Below are positions 1-9,300 of a stretch of DNA of 45,086 nt, piece after piece. A model generated the notes under the pieces. The model ran no database searches. It was given only the letters and a program-made list of their open reading frames with translations, and was not told the origin of the DNA. How positions within the stretch are numbered: position 1 is the first letter of the stretch; the number at the start of each line of letters is the position of its first letter. A program made the position numbers and the translations under genes. The DNA comes from Cryobacterium cryoconiti (GTDB taxonomy: Bacteria > Actinomycetota > Actinomycetes > Actinomycetales > Microbacteriaceae): the NCBI RefSeq assembly GCF_004403065.1, contig NZ_SOHA01000025.1, positions 1 to 45,086 of the forward strand, written 5' to 3'.

Positions 1-1038
1 GGCCTCGTCGTCGCCGCCGCCCTGCCGGCGCTGCTCGGCGGCTGCGCCGGCGCGGGCACCGCGGCCGCAGCCCCCGGTCCGGCCGCGGAACTCCGTCTCG
101 GCTACTTCGACAACGTCACCCACGCCCCGGCCCTGGTCGGGCTGGAACAGGGCATCATCGCCGACGCCCTCGGCGACACCGTGCTGCAGACGCAGGTGCT
201 CGGCGCCGGCCCGGCCGCCGTCGAAGCCCTCAGCGCCGGAGCCATCGACGCCGCCTATCTCGGCCCGAACCCGGCCGTGAACAGTTATGTGCAGAGCGCC
301 GGCCAGTCGCTGCGGATCGTCGCCGGTGCCGCCGGCGGCGGGGCCGCCCTCGTCGTGCGCGCCGGCATCACCGACCCGTCCGACCTGGCCGGCACCACCC
401 TCGCCACCCCGCAGCTGGGCAACACGCAGGACGTCGCCCTGCGCTCCTGGCTGGCCACCGAAGGCTTCGAGACCAGCACCACGGGCGGCGGCGACGTGGA
501 CATCGTGCCTACCGAGAATGCGCAGACCCTCGCCCTGTTCCAGAACGGCACGATCGACGGCGCCTGGCTGCCCGAGCCCTGGGTCTCCCGCCTGGTGCTG
601 GAGGCCGGCGCCACCGTGCTCGTGGACGAGGCGTCGCTCTGGCCTGATGGAGCATTCCCCACCACGGTGCTGGTCGTGCGCAGTGACTACCTGGCGGCGC
701 ACCCGGACACGGTGCGGGATCTCGTGGCCGGGCACGCGGCATCCGTCGACTGGCTCACCCGCCACCCCGACGAGGCCGCCACGGTGATCAACGCGAAGTT
801 GACCGCCGACACCGGCACGCCGCTGCCCGATGCCGTGCTCGCCCGCGCCCTCACCGCCGTGACGTTCACCACCGACCCCTATGCAGCGACGTTCCCGGTG
901 TCGCTGCAGAACGCCGTCGACGCAGGTACCGCGAAACCGGGCACCCTCGACGGGCTCTTCGATCTCGCACCGTTGAACGCGGTGCTCGCTGAGGCAGGCG
1001 GGGCCGCCGTCTCCGCCGCCGGACTCGGAAGGGACTGA
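1..1038 (+). CDS. ABC transporter substrate-binding lipoprotein, sulfonate/nitrate/taurine type (5' end outside window)
   Basis: Extracellular solute receptor of an SsuA/TauA-type importer. The frame is open from base 1, so the start codon lies upstream and a GTG at 181 is internal. The first residues form a hydrophobic signal ending in the lipobox LLGGC (Cys near base 43), so the mature protein should be lipid-anchored outside the membrane. The motif AELRLGYFDNVTHAPALVGL followed by GPAAVEALSAGAIDAAYLGP and LRIVAGAAGGGAALVV is typical of this periplasmic-binding-protein type II family. It stops 2 bases before the ATPase gene. The substrate cannot be read from sequence. The neighbouring siroheme synthase, FprA and ferredoxin genes suggest a sulfur compound (sulfonate, sulfate ester or sulfate) rather than nitrate, which is inference. 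Confidence 0.88.
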   Translation, partial: GLVVAAALPALLGGCAGAGTAAAAPGPAAELRLGYFDNVTHAPALVGLEQGIIADALGDTVLQTQVLGAGPAAVEALSAGAIDAAYLGPNPAVNSYVQSAGQSLRIVAGAAGGGAALVVRAGITDPSDLAGTTLATPQLGNTQDVALRSWLATEGFETSTTGGGDVDIVPTENAQTLALFQNGTIDGAWLPEPWVSRLVLEAGATVLVDEASLWPDGAFPTTVLVVRSDYLAAHPDTVRDLVAGHAASVDWLTRHPDEAATVINAKLTADTGTPLPDAVLARALTAVTFTTDPYAATFPVSLQNAVDAGTAKPGTLDGLFDLAPLNAVLAEAGGAAVSAAGLGRD

Positions 1039-1040
1039 CC

Positions 1041-1847
1041 ATGAACACCACAACGGATGCCCCGGTCGCCACCCCCGCGACCCTCGCCGCCGCGGGCACC
1101 ACCTCCGCTGCCCCCGCGATCCGCATCGAGGGGCTCGGCAAGCGCTTCGGCGCCGCCGGCCCGGTCGTGCTCGAGGACATCAACCTGACCATCGAGCCCG
1201 GTGAGTTCGTCTGCCTGCTCGGCGCCTCCGGCTGCGGCAAGTCGACGCTGCTGAACATCATCGCCGGCCTCGAACACCCCACGACCGGCACGGTCACCGT
1301 CACCAGCGGCAGCGCCGCGGTCATGTTCCAGGAGTCGGCGCTGTTCCCCTGGCTGACCGCCGGGCGCAACGTGGAACTCGCGCTCAAGCTGCGCGGGGTG
1401 CCGCGCGCCCGGCGCCGCACCCAGGCCCTCGAACTGCTCGACCTGGTCAACCTCGCGGATGCCGCCCACAAGCGCCCGCACGAACTCTCCGGCGGCATGC
1501 GGCAGCGCGTCGCGCTCGCCCGCTCGCTCGCCCAGGACCGCAAGGTGCTCCTGATGGACGAACCGTTCGCCGCCCTCGACGCCATCACCCGCGACCTGCT
1601 GCATGAGGAGCTGGAACGCATCTGGCGGGAAACCGGCCGCACCATCGTCTTCGTCACCCACAACGTGCGCGAGGCGGCCCGGCTCGGCCAGCGGGTGCTG
1701 CTGATGACGAGCCGGCCGGGGCGCATCGTCAACGAGTGGCGGATCGACGACACCGGTCCCCGCCGGATCGAATCGCCCGAGGTGTCCCGCCTGGCCATCG
1801 AAATCACCGACCAGCTGCGAGAGGAGATCCGCCGCAATGCCGTCTGA
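1041..1847 (+). CDS. ABC transporter ATP-binding protein (SsuB/TauB type)
   Basis: Cytoplasmic ATPase that powers the importer formed with the flanking lipoprotein and permease. 268 residues with Walker A GASGCGKST (61-69), signature LSGGMRQR (about 149-156), Walker B VLLMDEP followed by the D-loop, and the H-loop FVTHNV. The length and the segment MFQESALFPWLTAGRNVELAL match the nitrate/sulfonate/taurine ATPase subfamily. The first 25 residues are an Ala/Thr/Pro-rich extension before the ABC fold. The ATG at 1041 has GGAAGGG about 8 bases upstream, inside the end of the preceding gene. The 3' end overlaps the permease gene by 11 bases, so translation is probably coupled. Confidence 0.93.
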   Translation: MNTTTDAPVATPATLAAAGTTSAAPAIRIEGLGKRFGAAGPVVLEDINLTIEPGEFVCLLGASGCGKSTLLNIIAGLEHPTTGTVTVTSGSAAVMFQESALFPWLTAGRNVELALKLRGVPRARRRTQALELLDLVNLADAAHKRPHELSGGMRQRVALARSLAQDRKVLLMDEPFAALDAITRDLLHEELERIWRETGRTIVFVTHNVREAARLGQRVLLMTSRPGRIVNEWRIDDTGPRRIESPEVSRLAIEITDQLREEIRRNAV

Positions 1848-2757
1848 CACGAACACCGCCACAAGCTACGCCACCGCGTCCACATCCACTGCCCACGACG
1901 AACTCCGCCGCCTCGAATCCGGCCTGGACGCCCTGCAGACCGTTCCCCTCACCGAGCGGGGCGCTTTCCGCCGCACCCTCGACGGCGTGCTGCCGCCCGT
2001 GCTGCTCCTGCTCGCCCTGGTCGTCGCCTGGCAGTTCTACACCGTCATCGCCGATCCCCGGCCCGACCTCTACCCGGGCCCGCTGGACGTGGCCGCGTCG
2101 ATCGCCGAGCTCTGGGGTGACGGCCGGCTGCAGCAGGCGGTGACCACGAGCCTGTCCCGCGGCGGCGCCGGCTTCCTGATCGCGGTCGCCATCGGCACGC
2201 CGCTGGGCCTGCTGCTCGCCGAGTGGCGACTGCTGCGGCGCGCGCTCGGGCCGCTCCTGTCCGGGCTGCAGGTGCTTCCGTCCGTGGCCTGGGTGCCGGC
2301 GGCGATCATCTGGTTCGGCCTCACCGACGCCACGGTCTACTTCGTGGTGCTGATGGGCGCGGTGCCGTCGATCGCGAACGGTCTCGTCTCCGGCATCGAC
2401 CAGGTGCCACCGCAGCTGCGCCGGGTGGGCACCGTGCTCGGCGCCTCCCGCAGCCAGCTCGCCACCCTCGTCATCCTGCCGGCGGCTCTGCCCGGCTACC
2501 TCTCCGGCCTCAAGCAGGGCTGGGCCTTCTCATGGCGGTCCCTGATGGCCGCGGAGATCATCGCGATGGGCGGTTCGATCGGCTTCGGGCTCGGTTCGAT
2601 GCTGCAGCAGAGCCGCGAGCTCGCCGACCTGCCCGCCGTGCTGGCGACCATCCTGATCATCCTCGCGGTGGGCATCCTGGTGGAGCTCGTCGTCTTCGCA
2701 CCCGTGGAACGCCGGCTGCTGCGCCGCCGCGGCCTGAACCCTGGAGTACACCGATGA
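1837..2757 (+). CDS. ABC transporter permease (SsuC/TauC type)
   Basis: Membrane subunit of the importer, 306 residues. After about 50 polar N-terminal residues there is a hydrophobic segment (VLLLLALVVAWQFYTVI), then further membrane helices. The EAA-type loop that docks on the ATPase is visible as QLRRVGTVLGASRSQLATLV followed by LPAALPGYLSGLKQGWAFSW, as in the BPD_transp_1 family. Starts inside the ATPase gene (11-base overlap) and ends in an ATGA overlap with cysG, so import and siroheme synthesis are probably made from one mRNA. Substrate not determinable from sequence. Confidence 0.92.
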   Translation: MPSDTNTATSYATASTSTAHDELRRLESGLDALQTVPLTERGAFRRTLDGVLPPVLLLLALVVAWQFYTVIADPRPDLYPGPLDVAASIAELWGDGRLQQAVTTSLSRGGAGFLIAVAIGTPLGLLLAEWRLLRRALGPLLSGLQVLPSVAWVPAAIIWFGLTDATVYFVVLMGAVPSIANGLVSGIDQVPPQLRRVGTVLGASRSQLATLVILPAALPGYLSGLKQGWAFSWRSLMAAEIIAMGGSIGFGLGSMLQQSRELADLPAVLATILIILAVGILVELVVFAPVERRLLRRRGLNPGVHR

Positions 2758-4067
2758 GCACCGACCTCTACCCTCTGGGCTTGCGCCTGACCGGCAAGGC
2801 CGTGCTCGTCGTCGGCGGCGGAGCGGTGGCCGCCCGCCGCGCCTCCGCCCTGGTCCAGGCCGGCGCCCGGGTCACCGTGGTCGCCCCGGTCGCCGGCCCC
2901 GACCTCCGCGCCCTGTTACACACGGGCGCGCTCACCTGGCGCGAGCGCGCCTATGAGACCGACGACCTCGACGGCGCCTGGCTCGCCCACACGGCGACCG
3001 GGGTGACGGATGTCGACGCCCGCGTCGCCGCCGACGCCGACGCCGCCCGCATCTGGTGCGTCAACGCCGCCGAGCATCGCTCCTCGGCCGCCTGGGTTCC
3101 CGCCGTGTCCCGCCGCGGCGATGTGACCGTCGCCGTGTCCGCCGGCGGTGACCCGCGCCGCGCGATGGCGCTGCGGGACGCCGTGGCCGACGGCCTCGAC
3201 GCGGGCTCCCTGCCACTGCGGCACCACCGCCGCCCGTCCGGCCCCGGCACCGTGCACCTGATCGGCGGAGGCCCCGGCGACCCCGGCCTGATCACCGTGC
3301 TCGGCCGCCGCCTGCTCGCCGAAGCGGATGTCGTGATCGCCGACCGGCTCGGCCCGCGCGGGCTCCTGGGCGAACTCGACGCCGATGTGCTCGTGATCGA
3401 CGTGGGCAAGCTGCCCGGGCACCATCCGGTACCCCAGGACGAGATCAACGCGCTGCTGGTCGAGCACGCCCTGGCCGGCCGGCGGGTCGCGCGGCTCAAG
3501 GGCGGCGACCCCTATGTTCTCGGCCGCGGCGGCGAGGAGGCGGCGTTCTGCCGCAGCCACGGCGTGCCGGTCGAGGTCGTGCCCGGCGTCACCAGCGCCA
3601 TCTCGGTGCCCGCGGCGGCCGGCATCCCGGTCACCCACCGCGGGGTCGCGAACGGTTTCACGGTCGTCACCGGCCACGAGCAGATCGCCACCCTGCCGGG
3701 TGGGTCCGACCACACCGTGCTGCTCCTGATGGGCGTCAGCGCCCTGGCCGGGTCGGCTCGGGTGCTCGCCACCGGCAACCGCGGCGACGGATGCCCCGTC
3801 GCCATCATCGAGGACGGCTACGGCCCGAACCAGCGCGTCACCATCGGCACGCTCGCCACCATTGCCGCCCGGGCGGCCGAGCGGGGCGTGCGCTCCCCGG
3901 CCGTGGTCGTGGTCGGCGACGTGGTGCGGCTCAGTCCGCACTTCGCCCCGGCCCGCCGGCGCGGCTCCTCCGAGCCGGTGCCCACCGTCTCCGTTCCCCC
4001 CGCCTCGGCACTCCCCGTCGCCCGCCCCACCGTCTCCGCACTCGCTCTCCGAAAGGCCCACTCATGA
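2754..4067 (+). CDS. cysG: Siroheme synthase: precorrin-2 dehydrogenase/ferrochelatase fused to uroporphyrinogen-III C-methyltransferase
   Basis: Makes siroheme, the cofactor of assimilatory sulfite (and nitrite) reductase. 437 residues in two parts. The N-terminal part (about 1-160) has the NAD-binding glycine motif VLVVGGGAVAARRA and a YPLGLRLTGK start typical of the dehydrogenase/chelatase half. The C-terminal part (about 165-425) is a SAM-dependent methyltransferase with GTVHLIGGGPGDPGLITV, RLKGGDPYVLGRGGEE and VVPGVTSAISVPAAAGIPVT. The frame stays open upstream to 2223, but the ATG at 2754, overlapping the permease stop as ATGA, fits the family N-terminus. The N-terminal half is compact compared with enterobacterial CysG, and the last 25 residues are Pro/Ser/Ala-rich. 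It overlaps fprA by 4 bases. Confidence 0.92.
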   Translation: MSTDLYPLGLRLTGKAVLVVGGGAVAARRASALVQAGARVTVVAPVAGPDLRALLHTGALTWRERAYETDDLDGAWLAHTATGVTDVDARVAADADAARIWCVNAAEHRSSAAWVPAVSRRGDVTVAVSAGGDPRRAMALRDAVADGLDAGSLPLRHHRRPSGPGTVHLIGGGPGDPGLITVLGRRLLAEADVVIADRLGPRGLLGELDADVLVIDVGKLPGHHPVPQDEINALLVEHALAGRRVARLKGGDPYVLGRGGEEAAFCRSHGVPVEVVPGVTSAISVPAAAGIPVTHRGVANGFTVVTGHEQIATLPGGSDHTVLLLMGVSALAGSARVLATGNRGDGCPVAIIEDGYGPNQRVTIGTLATIAARAAERGVRSPAVVVVGDVVRLSPHFAPARRRGSSEPVPTVSVPPASALPVARPTVSALALRKAHS

Positions 4068-5509
4068 CCCGGACGCCCCTGTCGCCCCAGCAGCCCCAGC
4101 CGCCCCAGCCGCTGCGCGTCGCCATCATCGGCGCCGGTCCGGCCGGCATCTACGCCGGCAACATTCTCGGCCAGATGGTGCGGGCCGCGGGCCATGAGGT
4201 CACCATCGACCTCTTCGATTCCCTGCCGGCCCCCTACGGCCTGATCCGCTACGGGGTGGCACCCGACCACCCCCGGATCAAGGGCATCGTGAACTCCCTG
4301 CACGAGATGCTCGACGCCGGCACCATCCGATTCCTCGGCAACGTGGCCTACGGCACCGACATCGACCTCACCGACCTCTCCGCGCATTACCACGCGGTCA
4401 TCTTCGCGACCGGGGCCATCCGCGACGCCGACCTCGACATTCCCGGCATCGACCTGCCGGGCTCCTACGGGGCCGCCGACTTCGTCTCCTGGTTCGACGG
4501 GCATCCGGATGCCCCGCGCGACTGGCCGCTCGACGCCACCGACGTGGCCGTGATCGGCAACGGCAACGTGGCCCTCGACGTGGCGCGGATGCTCGCCAAG
4601 CACCCAGCCGACCTGCTCAGCACCGACATCCCCGCCAACGTGCACGCCGGGCTGCTCGGATCCCCCGTCACCGATGTGCACGTGTTCGGTCGCCGCGGGC
4701 CCGGACAGGTGAAGTTCACCCCGATCGAGCTGCGCGAACTCGGCGACGTACCGGACGTGGACGTGATCGTCTACGAGGAGGACTTCCCCCGCGACGAACA
4801 GTCCGAGGCGCGCCTGGCCGCATCGAACAACCAGGTCAAGGTGATGAGCCGCACCCTGAACGGCTGGCTCACCCGGCAGCCCACGGGCGCCTCCCGGCGG
4901 CTGCACCTGCACTTCCTGCACAGCCCGGCCGAGGTGTACGGCACCGACCGGGTCGAGGGGATGCGCTTCGAGCGCACCCGGCCCACCGAGGACGGCGGCG
5001 TGCGCGGCACCGGGGAGTTCCTCGACTACCCGGTTCAGGCCGTCTACCGTGCGGTCGGCTACCGCGGCAGCGCACTGCCCGAGCTGCCCTTCGACGCGGC
5101 GCGCGGGGTGTTGCCCAACGACGGCGGCCGCATCCTGGCTGCCGACGGCACCCCGCTGCCGGGGCTCTACGCCACCGGCTGGATCAAGCGCGGCCCGGTC
5201 GGGCTGATCGGGCACACCAAGGGGGACGCCCTGGAGACCGTGACCCGTCTGGTCGAGGACCTCGCGCAACTGCCGGAGCCCACGGCCTCGAACGGAAGCG
5301 GAGGCGACGCCGCCGGGGACGGGATCCTGGGTCTGCTCGGCGAGCGCGGCATCCGTTACACGACGTGGTCGGGCTGGCTCGCCCTCGACGCGCACGAGCG
5401 GGCGCTCGGCGACGCCGACGAGTCCGGCGTGCCGCGAGAACGGGTGAAGGTCGTGCCGCGCGGCGAGCAGGTGGCCATCGCGGCCGAGACCGTGCTGGTG
5501 ACCACGTGA
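4064..5509 (+). CDS. fprA: FprA-type ferredoxin/adrenodoxin-NADP+ reductase
   Basis: FAD enzyme that moves electrons from NADPH to ferredoxin. 481 residues. FAD-binding motif [17 protein letters not shown] (about 19-35), then the family hallmarks [33 protein letters not shown] (NADP-binding region), [20 protein letters not shown] and [20 protein letters not shown], as in mycobacterial FprA and mitochondrial adrenodoxin reductase. Begins in an ATGA overlap with cysG and ends in a GTGA overlap with the ferredoxin gene. Role inferred from context: reduce the neighbouring ferredoxin, which feeds a siroheme-dependent sulfite reductase probably encoded upstream of the window. Confidence 0.94.
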   Translation: MTRTPLSPQQPQPPQPLRVAIIGAGPAGIYAGNILGQMVRAAGHEVTIDLFDSLPAPYGLIRYGVAPDHPRIKGIVNSLHEMLDAGTIRFLGNVAYGTDIDLTDLSAHYHAVIFATGAIRDADLDIPGIDLPGSYGAADFVSWFDGHPDAPRDWPLDATDVAVIGNGNVALDVARMLAKHPADLLSTDIPANVHAGLLGSPVTDVHVFGRRGPGQVKFTPIELRELGDVPDVDVIVYEEDFPRDEQSEARLAASNNQVKVMSRTLNGWLTRQPTGASRRLHLHFLHSPAEVYGTDRVEGMRFERTRPTEDGGVRGTGEFLDYPVQAVYRAVGYRGSALPELPFDAARGVLPNDGGRILAADGTPLPGLYATGWIKRGPVGLIGHTKGDALETVTRLVEDLAQLPEPTASNGSGGDAAGDGILGLLGERGIRYTTWSGWLALDAHERALGDADESGVPRERVKVVPRGEQVAIAAETVLVTT

Positions 5510-5826
5510 CGTATGTGATCGCCCTGCCCTGCGTGGATGTGAAGGACCGCGCCTGCGTCGACGAGTGTCCGGTGGACTGCATCTACGAGGGCGAGCGGTC
5601 GCTGTATATCCACCCCGACGAATGCGTCGACTGCGGCGCCTGCGAACCCGTCTGCCCGGTGGAGGCCATCTACTACGAGGACGACCTGCCCACGGTCTGG
5701 GCCGACTATTACCGGGCCAACGTGGACTTCTTCACCGAGCTGGGCTCCCCCGGCGGTGCCGCGAAGACCGGCGTGCAGGCCTTCGACCATCCCCTGATCA
5801 CGGCGCTGCCCAACCAGGTTCCCTGA
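5506..5826 (+). CDS. fdxA: Seven-iron ferredoxin (3Fe-4S/4Fe-4S)
   Basis: Small soluble electron carrier, 106 residues, the usual FdxA length. Cys9, Cys17, Cys21 and Cys25 fall in [17 protein letters not shown], and a second cluster motif [16 protein letters not shown] follows. The wider Cys9-Cys17 spacing is typical of the 3Fe-4S site. The C-terminal half has the conserved [20 protein letters not shown] helix. The start is GTG at 5506, sharing GTGA with the fprA stop; the open frame reaching further upstream lies inside fprA. Likely the direct partner of FprA. The last gene of the operon, followed by a strong inverted repeat. Confidence 0.93.
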   Translation: MTYVIALPCVDVKDRACVDECPVDCIYEGERSLYIHPDECVDCGACEPVCPVEAIYYEDDLPTVWADYYRANVDFFTELGSPGGAAKTGVQAFDHPLITALPNQVP

Positions 5827-5827
5827 C

Positions 5828-5910
5828 CCAATTCGACGGAGATTTTTTGCCCGCACCGGCCCCGAACACGCCGATAGAGCGCTCTACACCGAAAATCTCC
5901 GTCGAATTGG
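5828..5910. repeat. Perfect 19-bp inverted repeat around a 12-bp palindrome
   Basis: Two identical 19-base arms, CCAATTCGACGGAGATTTT at 5828-5846 and its reverse complement at 5892-5910, are separated by 45 bases. Inside the spacer lies the perfect palindrome TAGAGCGCTCTA (5875-5886). It begins 2 bases after the ferredoxin stop, so the transcript could fold into a long hairpin acting as a terminator or mRNA 3' stabiliser. No T-tract follows the right arm. The perfect arms and composite palindrome also fit a dispersed REP- or MITE-like element; with one copy in the window this cannot be decided. Confidence 0.75.
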
Positions 5911-5968
5911 TTCACGGGCGAGCCCCGCCCGAGCGCGCAAGCCCCCAGACAAGCGTGCGGCCCGGGTT

Positions 5969-5974
5969 TACGGT
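5969..5974 (+). promoter_or_regulatory. Probable -10 box of a leaderless promoter for the Csp-like gene
   Basis: TACGGT fits the TANNNT -10 consensus and lies 6 bases before the ATG at 5981, leaving no room for a ribosome binding site. This spacing predicts transcription starting at or next to the start codon. No convincing -35 box is visible. The same layout recurs at other genes in the window. Confidence 0.4.
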
Positions 5975-5980
5975 GTCGGC

Positions 5981-6361
5981 ATGGTTGTGAGCACGGGATC
6001 GAACAGTATGCGCACCGAGGTCATCCGGTGCGTCGCCGCCTGCGACGCCCTGGTGGCGGTGAGCGAGGATTGCGCGGATGCCTGCCTGCGCATCAACGGC
6101 AACGGCGACGTCACCCGCTGCTTCCTCGCCGACCTGGACTGCATCGAGGTGTGCTCGTCGACGAGCCGGCTGCTGTCGTGGCATATGCGCCGGGACGGCC
6201 CGACGACCGTCGCCCTGTTGGAGACCTGCCGTGAAGCCGCCCGGGCATCGACGCTGGCCTGCGAGTACCTGGCCGGGCTGCATCCGGGCTGGCAGACCTG
6301 CACCATGGCCTGCCGCCGGGTCGACGACGCCTGTGAGCGGCTCCTGGCCGTGCTGCGCTGA
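5981..6361 (+). CDS. Four-helix-bundle copper-binding protein, Csp/DUF326-like
   Basis: Probable cytosolic copper storage or buffering protein. 126 residues with 12 cysteines at 17, 21, 31, 35, 47, 54, 58, 83, 94, 107, 111 and 118, mostly spaced 3 or 4 apart on predicted helices (CVAAC, CADAC, CIEVC, CTMAC). This is the pattern by which Csp proteins line the core of a four-helix bundle with thiolates binding Cu(I). There is no signal peptide, so a Csp3-like cytosolic form fits better than exported Csp1. Some cysteines I would expect in the second half look replaced (a Val in CRRVDDAC), so capacity may be lower. The start at 5981 is supported by the TACGGT box 6 bases upstream; Met10 is an alternative. 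Monocistronic, convergent with smc. Confidence 0.72.
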   Translation: MVVSTGSNSMRTEVIRCVAACDALVAVSEDCADACLRINGNGDVTRCFLADLDCIEVCSSTSRLLSWHMRRDGPTTVALLETCREAARASTLACEYLAGLHPGWQTCTMACRRVDDACERLLAVLR

Positions 6362-6396
6362 TCACCGGCCGTCGGCACGCCCGTTGGGGCGATCTG

Positions 6397-9300
6397 TCAG
6401 GAGGCTTGTTCGTCGTCTTTCGCGATGCGCTGCCCGACCACGGCGGAGACCCCGTCGAGGCGCATGGAGACGCCGTAGAGGGCATCCGCGATCTCCATGG
6501 TGCGCTTCTGGTGGGTGATGACGATGAGCTGGCTGGTGGCGCGCAGGTCCTCGAAGATGGTCAGCAGCCGACCCAGATTGGCGTCGTCGAGGGCAGCCTC
6601 CACCTCGTCCATGATGTAGAACGGACTCGGGCGGGCCTTGAAGATGGCGATCAGCAGGGCCACAGCGGCGAGCGAGCGCTCCCCACCCGACAGCAGCGAG
6701 AGCCGCTCGATCTTCTTGCCGGCGGGCTTGACCGACACCTCGATGCCGGTCGTGAGCAGGTTGTCGGGATCGGTGAGACGGATGCTGCCGCTCCCGCCCG
6801 GGAACAGCACCGGGAACACCTCGGCGAACGCCGCCTGGGTGTCGTCGAAGGCGCTGCCGAAGATGACACCCATCTTCTCGTCGATCTCCTCGATGATCGT
6901 GAGCAGGTCGCGGCGCGTGTTGGTGAGGTCGGTGAGCTGCTCGGTGAGGAAGCGGTGCCGCTGCTCGAGCGCCGCGAACTCCTCGAGGGCGAGCGGGTTC
7001 ACCCGGCCGAGCTGGGCGTAGCGGCGCTCGGCGACGGCGAGGCGGCGCTGCTGGTCCTCCCGGTCGAAGCGGAGGGGTGCTGCGTTCGGGTCGGCGGTGT
7101 TCGTGCTCGGGATCGGCTGGTCGGGCCCGTACTCCGCCACGAGCACGTCTTCGGTCAGACCGAGGTCGCTGACGGCGCGTTCGAGCAGACCGGACAGGTG
7201 CAGTTTCTTCTCGTAGATGGCCAGCTCCAGACCGTGCACGGTCTCGGTGACGGCCTGCAGCCGGGCGCGCAGGGTGCTGTCCTCCCGGCGCAGCGCCGCG
7301 AGCTCCTCGTTCTGGCTGCTGCGCTCGGCCTCGACGGTCGCCAGACGCATCCGGGCCTCGCTGACGGCGGCGTCGACCGAGGCGAGCACCAGCGGGAGCG
7401 CCTCGGCCACCCGGCTGGCGGCATCCACCTGGCGACGACGGATGACCGCACGTCGGGCAGCCTCATCCGCCGCCGCCTGTTCGGCGTGCTGCTGCTTCAC
7501 CAGCGCATCGGCTCGCGCCTGACCGGCGCGCACGCGTTCGCGGGCGGTCTCGGCCTGCAGCCGGGCCTCGACCTCGGTTTCACGCGCGACCTCGAGGGCT
7601 TTATCGAGAGCGTCGCGGGACCCGGTGTCCAGCACCGGGCGCGGCCGGGCGCGCTGTTCGTCGCGCTCGGCGCGGGCCTTCTCGTTCGCGGCCTCCGCGA
7701 CGGCGACGGCCTCACCCTGTTGCAGGAGGGCGGCGGACAACCGGCTCAGCTCGGCGGTGGCTGCCTCGAGTTGCACGGTGGCGCGGTTGGTTTTGTCGAA
7801 GTGCACGGTCTGGCGGGATTCGAGCTCCCGAACCCGGGCTGCGGCGGCGTGCGCCTGCGTCTTCCGGGTGGTCAGCAGCGTGCAGGCGGCGGCGAGATCC
7901 GCGACGATCTGCTCGATCCGGGTGCGCACCGCGGCGAGGGAGTCGGCGGCGCCGTCGCGGTCGGCCACCAGCTCGAGCCGGCTGCGCCGGGCGCCGGAGC
8001 CACCGCGCAGCACGGAGTCGCTGAGCACGTCCCCGGCACGGGTGATGACCGTGAGCGGTACCTCGGCGGACGGCCCGACTCGGTCCATCGCGTCGCGGGC
8101 GACGTCGAGATCGTCGGCGATGATCGTGTGCCGGAGCAGGCCGAGCACCCCGGTCGGCGCGTCGATCACCGAGTCGGCCCAGAGCAATCCGGCCTCCGCG
8201 GAGAGGTCGGGGCGGGCCGGGGATACATCGTCGCTCGTTCCGGCCACGATCAGCTCGACCCGGCCGAGGTCGTCGGTGCGGGCGCGCACGATGGCGTCGA
8301 TCGCCGCGCCGCGGGTGTCGGCGAGCACGGCGTCGGCGAGGGAGCCGAGGGCGGCGGCGATCGCGGCCTCGTAGCCGGGCCGCACGCGCACGTGTTCGGC
8401 CACCAGGCCACGGATGCCAGCGGGCGCCGCCGCGAGCAGCGCCGACGAACCGTCTTTCTGGTCCAGGGCCAGGGACAGCGCCCCCGCACGGGCGGCCAGG
8501 GCGTCCCGTTCACGTTCGCTGCGGTGCAGCGCCTCCCGCAGACGCTCGACGTCGGCCTCGGACCGGGAGACGGCGGCCCTGGCCTCCGCGGCGGCCTCCG
8601 CCGGGTGGCTCTCACCGGCGTCGAGGGCGGCCGCGTCGAGGGCCGCGGCGTCTGCGGCGAGTCCGGCCAGGTTCGCCTCGGCCGTCTGCACCCGGGCGCG
8701 GGCGGCGTCGAGGGCGTTCTGCTGCCTCAGCACCTCGCCGCGCACGGATGCCAGGCGGCCGGCGGCGGTCTCGGCCGCACCGGAGAGCCGGGACAGCTGC
8801 AGGTCGTGCCGGGAGACCAGCACGGCCTGCGCGGAGATCTGCTCATCGAGGGCGTCGAGGCGACCCCGGGCCTCGGCGGTCTCTGCCCGGGCTGCGGCCC
8901 AGGCGGAGTCGGCCACGTCGATGCGGCTCCGCAGCGCGTCGATCTCGGTCGCGGCATCCGTGAGCATGGCGGCGGTCACGCTCGGGCCGACGCTGGCGGA
9001 CTCGGCCTGCGAACCGAGCAGGGCCAGCCGCTGGTTGGCGAGCGTGTAGAGGCCGCGCAGGCGCTCCTGCACGGATTCGAGGCCGAAGCTCGTGCGCCGT
9101 GCCAGGTCGACGGCATCGCCGACCTGCTCCTGCTCGAGTCGCTGCAGCCGGCGCTGCCGGGTCTCGAGTTGTTCGGTCAGCACGAGTCGTTCGGCGTGCC
9201 GCTCGCTCTCGGTGCGGCCGTGCGCGTCGAGCGCGGTGCGCAGGGTGACCACGTCGTCGGCGAGCAGCCGGGCCCGCGCGTCGCGAGCCACGGCGGCGAT

